Of a DNA stretch of 6,978 nucleotides, positions 6,473-6,978 are shown one piece after another. A program made the translations under genes and the position numbers. The stretch covers positions 1-6,978 of the forward strand of contig CAIODK010000292.1 in the NCBI GenBank assembly GCA_903856995.1. Direction: 5' to 3'. Positions within the stretch are counted from its first letter, which is position 1; the number at the start of each line of letters is the position of its first letter. Below the pieces are notes generated by a model that saw only the letters and a program-made list of their open reading frames with translations, was not told the origin of the DNA and searched no databases. This stretch comes from an uncultured Burkholderiales bacterium. GTDB taxonomy: Bacteria > Pseudomonadota > Gammaproteobacteria > Burkholderiales > Burkholderiaceae_C.

Positions 6473-6978
6473 GGTCCAGGCTTTGTCGGATGTCCAAGTC
6501 ATCGGTGATGGGGCGCACCATGGCCATGCGGCAAGCGTCGCGTGGCGCAACGCCTTGGCGCATCAACTGTGCCGCATACACCAGCAAGCGTGTGGACACG
6601 CCTTCGCTCAGGCCGTGGCCTTTAAGCGCACGGGCTGCTCCCGCAATTCGCACCAACTGCGTGGCTGTGGCTGTGTCGATGCCCGTTTCACTCACCACGA
6701 TTTGAGCTTCCAAATCGGGCAAGGGGTAATCAAAATCAAAAGCCACAAAGCGTTGTTTGGTCGAAGGTTTCAAATCCTTCATCGCGCTTTGGTAGCCGGG
6801 GTTGTACGAAATGACCAATTGAAAGTCTGGGTGGGCTTGCACCACTTCGGCTTTTTTATCGATAGGCAAACAGCGGCGGTGGTCGGTCAGAGCATGAATC
6901 ACCACCGTGGTGTCTTGGCGCGCCTCTACCACTTCGTCCAAATAACAGATGGCCCCGATGCGGGCCGCTTGGGTCAGC
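6447..6978 (-). CDS. cbbQ: CbbQ, AAA+ ATPase of the Rubisco activase, 3' part (cut by window end)
   Basis: The C-terminal 176 or so residues of a MoxR-class AAA+ ATPase that is normally about 265-270 long. CbbQ forms hexamers that power CbbO-dependent Rubisco reactivation. The fragment opens just before the Walker B motif (AICYLDEVVEAR), followed by HALTDHRRCLPIDKK, the sensor-1 region FQLVISYNPGYQ, and the arginine-finger region LKPSTKQRF. The C-terminal helical domain follows and ends in DHAIDACWG. The Walker A motif and the first pore loop are outside the window. The frame continues open to position 6978 without a start; the first codon after Walker B aspartate region that could be called a start (TTG at 6941) is internal. 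NorQ from denitrifiers is very similar over this stretch, so the Cbb assignment rests largely on the CbbO length and the CbbY/Rpe neighbours. Confidence 0.86.
   Translation of the reverse strand, partial: LTQAARIGAICYLDEVVEARQDTTVVIHALTDHRRCLPIDKKAEVVQAHPDFQLVISYNPGYQSAMKDLKPSTKQRFVAFDFDYPLPDLEAQIVVSETGIDTATATQLVRIAGAARALKGHGLSEGVSTRLLVYAAQLMRQGVAPRDACRMAMVRPITDDLDIRQSLDHAIDACWG

Noticed and set aside
6473..6550. N-terminal extension of CbbO from a TTG at 6550
   Set aside because: The extra 26 residues are out-of-frame translation of the conserved end of cbbQ, and the TTG has no supporting ribosome binding site.
4082..6978. NorQ/NorD nitric oxide reductase accessory pair
   Set aside because: The families are close relatives, but the VWA protein is longer than typical NorD and the neighbours are Calvin cycle genes rather than norCB. 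It remains the main alternative until the upstream gene is seen.
1..6978. Defence system, prophage, insertion sequence, CRISPR array or RNA gene
   Set aside because: All substantial coding capacity is explained by six metabolic or transport genes; no transposase, integrase, terminal repeat, repeat-spacer array or tRNA/rRNA-like segment was seen.

Overview
The window is a single-strand block of genes, all read on the minus strand, from a carbon-fixation (Calvin-Benson-Bassham, cbb) locus. In transcription order, from the right edge to the left, it holds: the 3' part of a CbbQ-type AAA+ ATPase (cut by the window end), the CbbO-type VWA partner, a metallo-beta-lactamase-fold protein of the persulfide dioxygenase type, a SulP anion transporter with a C-terminal STAS domain, a 137-base AT-rich gap, a CbbY-type HAD sugar phosphatase, and the 5' part of ribulose-phosphate 3-epimerase (cut by the window start). 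No RNA gene, CRISPR array, insertion sequence or long repeat was seen. The plus strand has no ORF that looks like a real gene.

The protein content and moderately GC-rich, tightly packed coding style suggest a betaproteobacterium, perhaps of the Comamonadaceae/Burkholderiales, able to fix CO2 and probably to use reduced sulfur. The taxonomic placement is inferred from general protein character, not from a marker gene.

The flanking genes form a coherent Rubisco maintenance and cycle set. CbbQ and CbbO together form a Rubisco activase that remodels inhibited Rubisco. CbbY is expected to hydrolyse xylulose-1,5-bisphosphate, a misfire product that inhibits Rubisco. Rpe interconverts xylulose-5-phosphate and ribulose-5-phosphate in the regeneration phase. 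Rubisco itself is not in the window and would be expected upstream of cbbQ, beyond the right edge.

Between these halves sits a translationally coupled pair, persulfide dioxygenase-like MBL protein plus SulP transporter. This is the least expected part. It can be read as a sulfur-oxidation module (persulfide to sulfite, with sulfur oxyanion transport) or as a source of bicarbonate import for Rubisco, since some SulP proteins carry bicarbonate. The sequence alone does not decide.

Gene junctions are tight: cbbQ and cbbO overlap, the MBL and SulP genes overlap as ATGA, and cbbY and rpe overlap as ATGA. The two real gaps (about 111 bases between cbbO and the MBL gene, 137 bases between sulP and cbbY) are where any internal promoters or terminators must lie.
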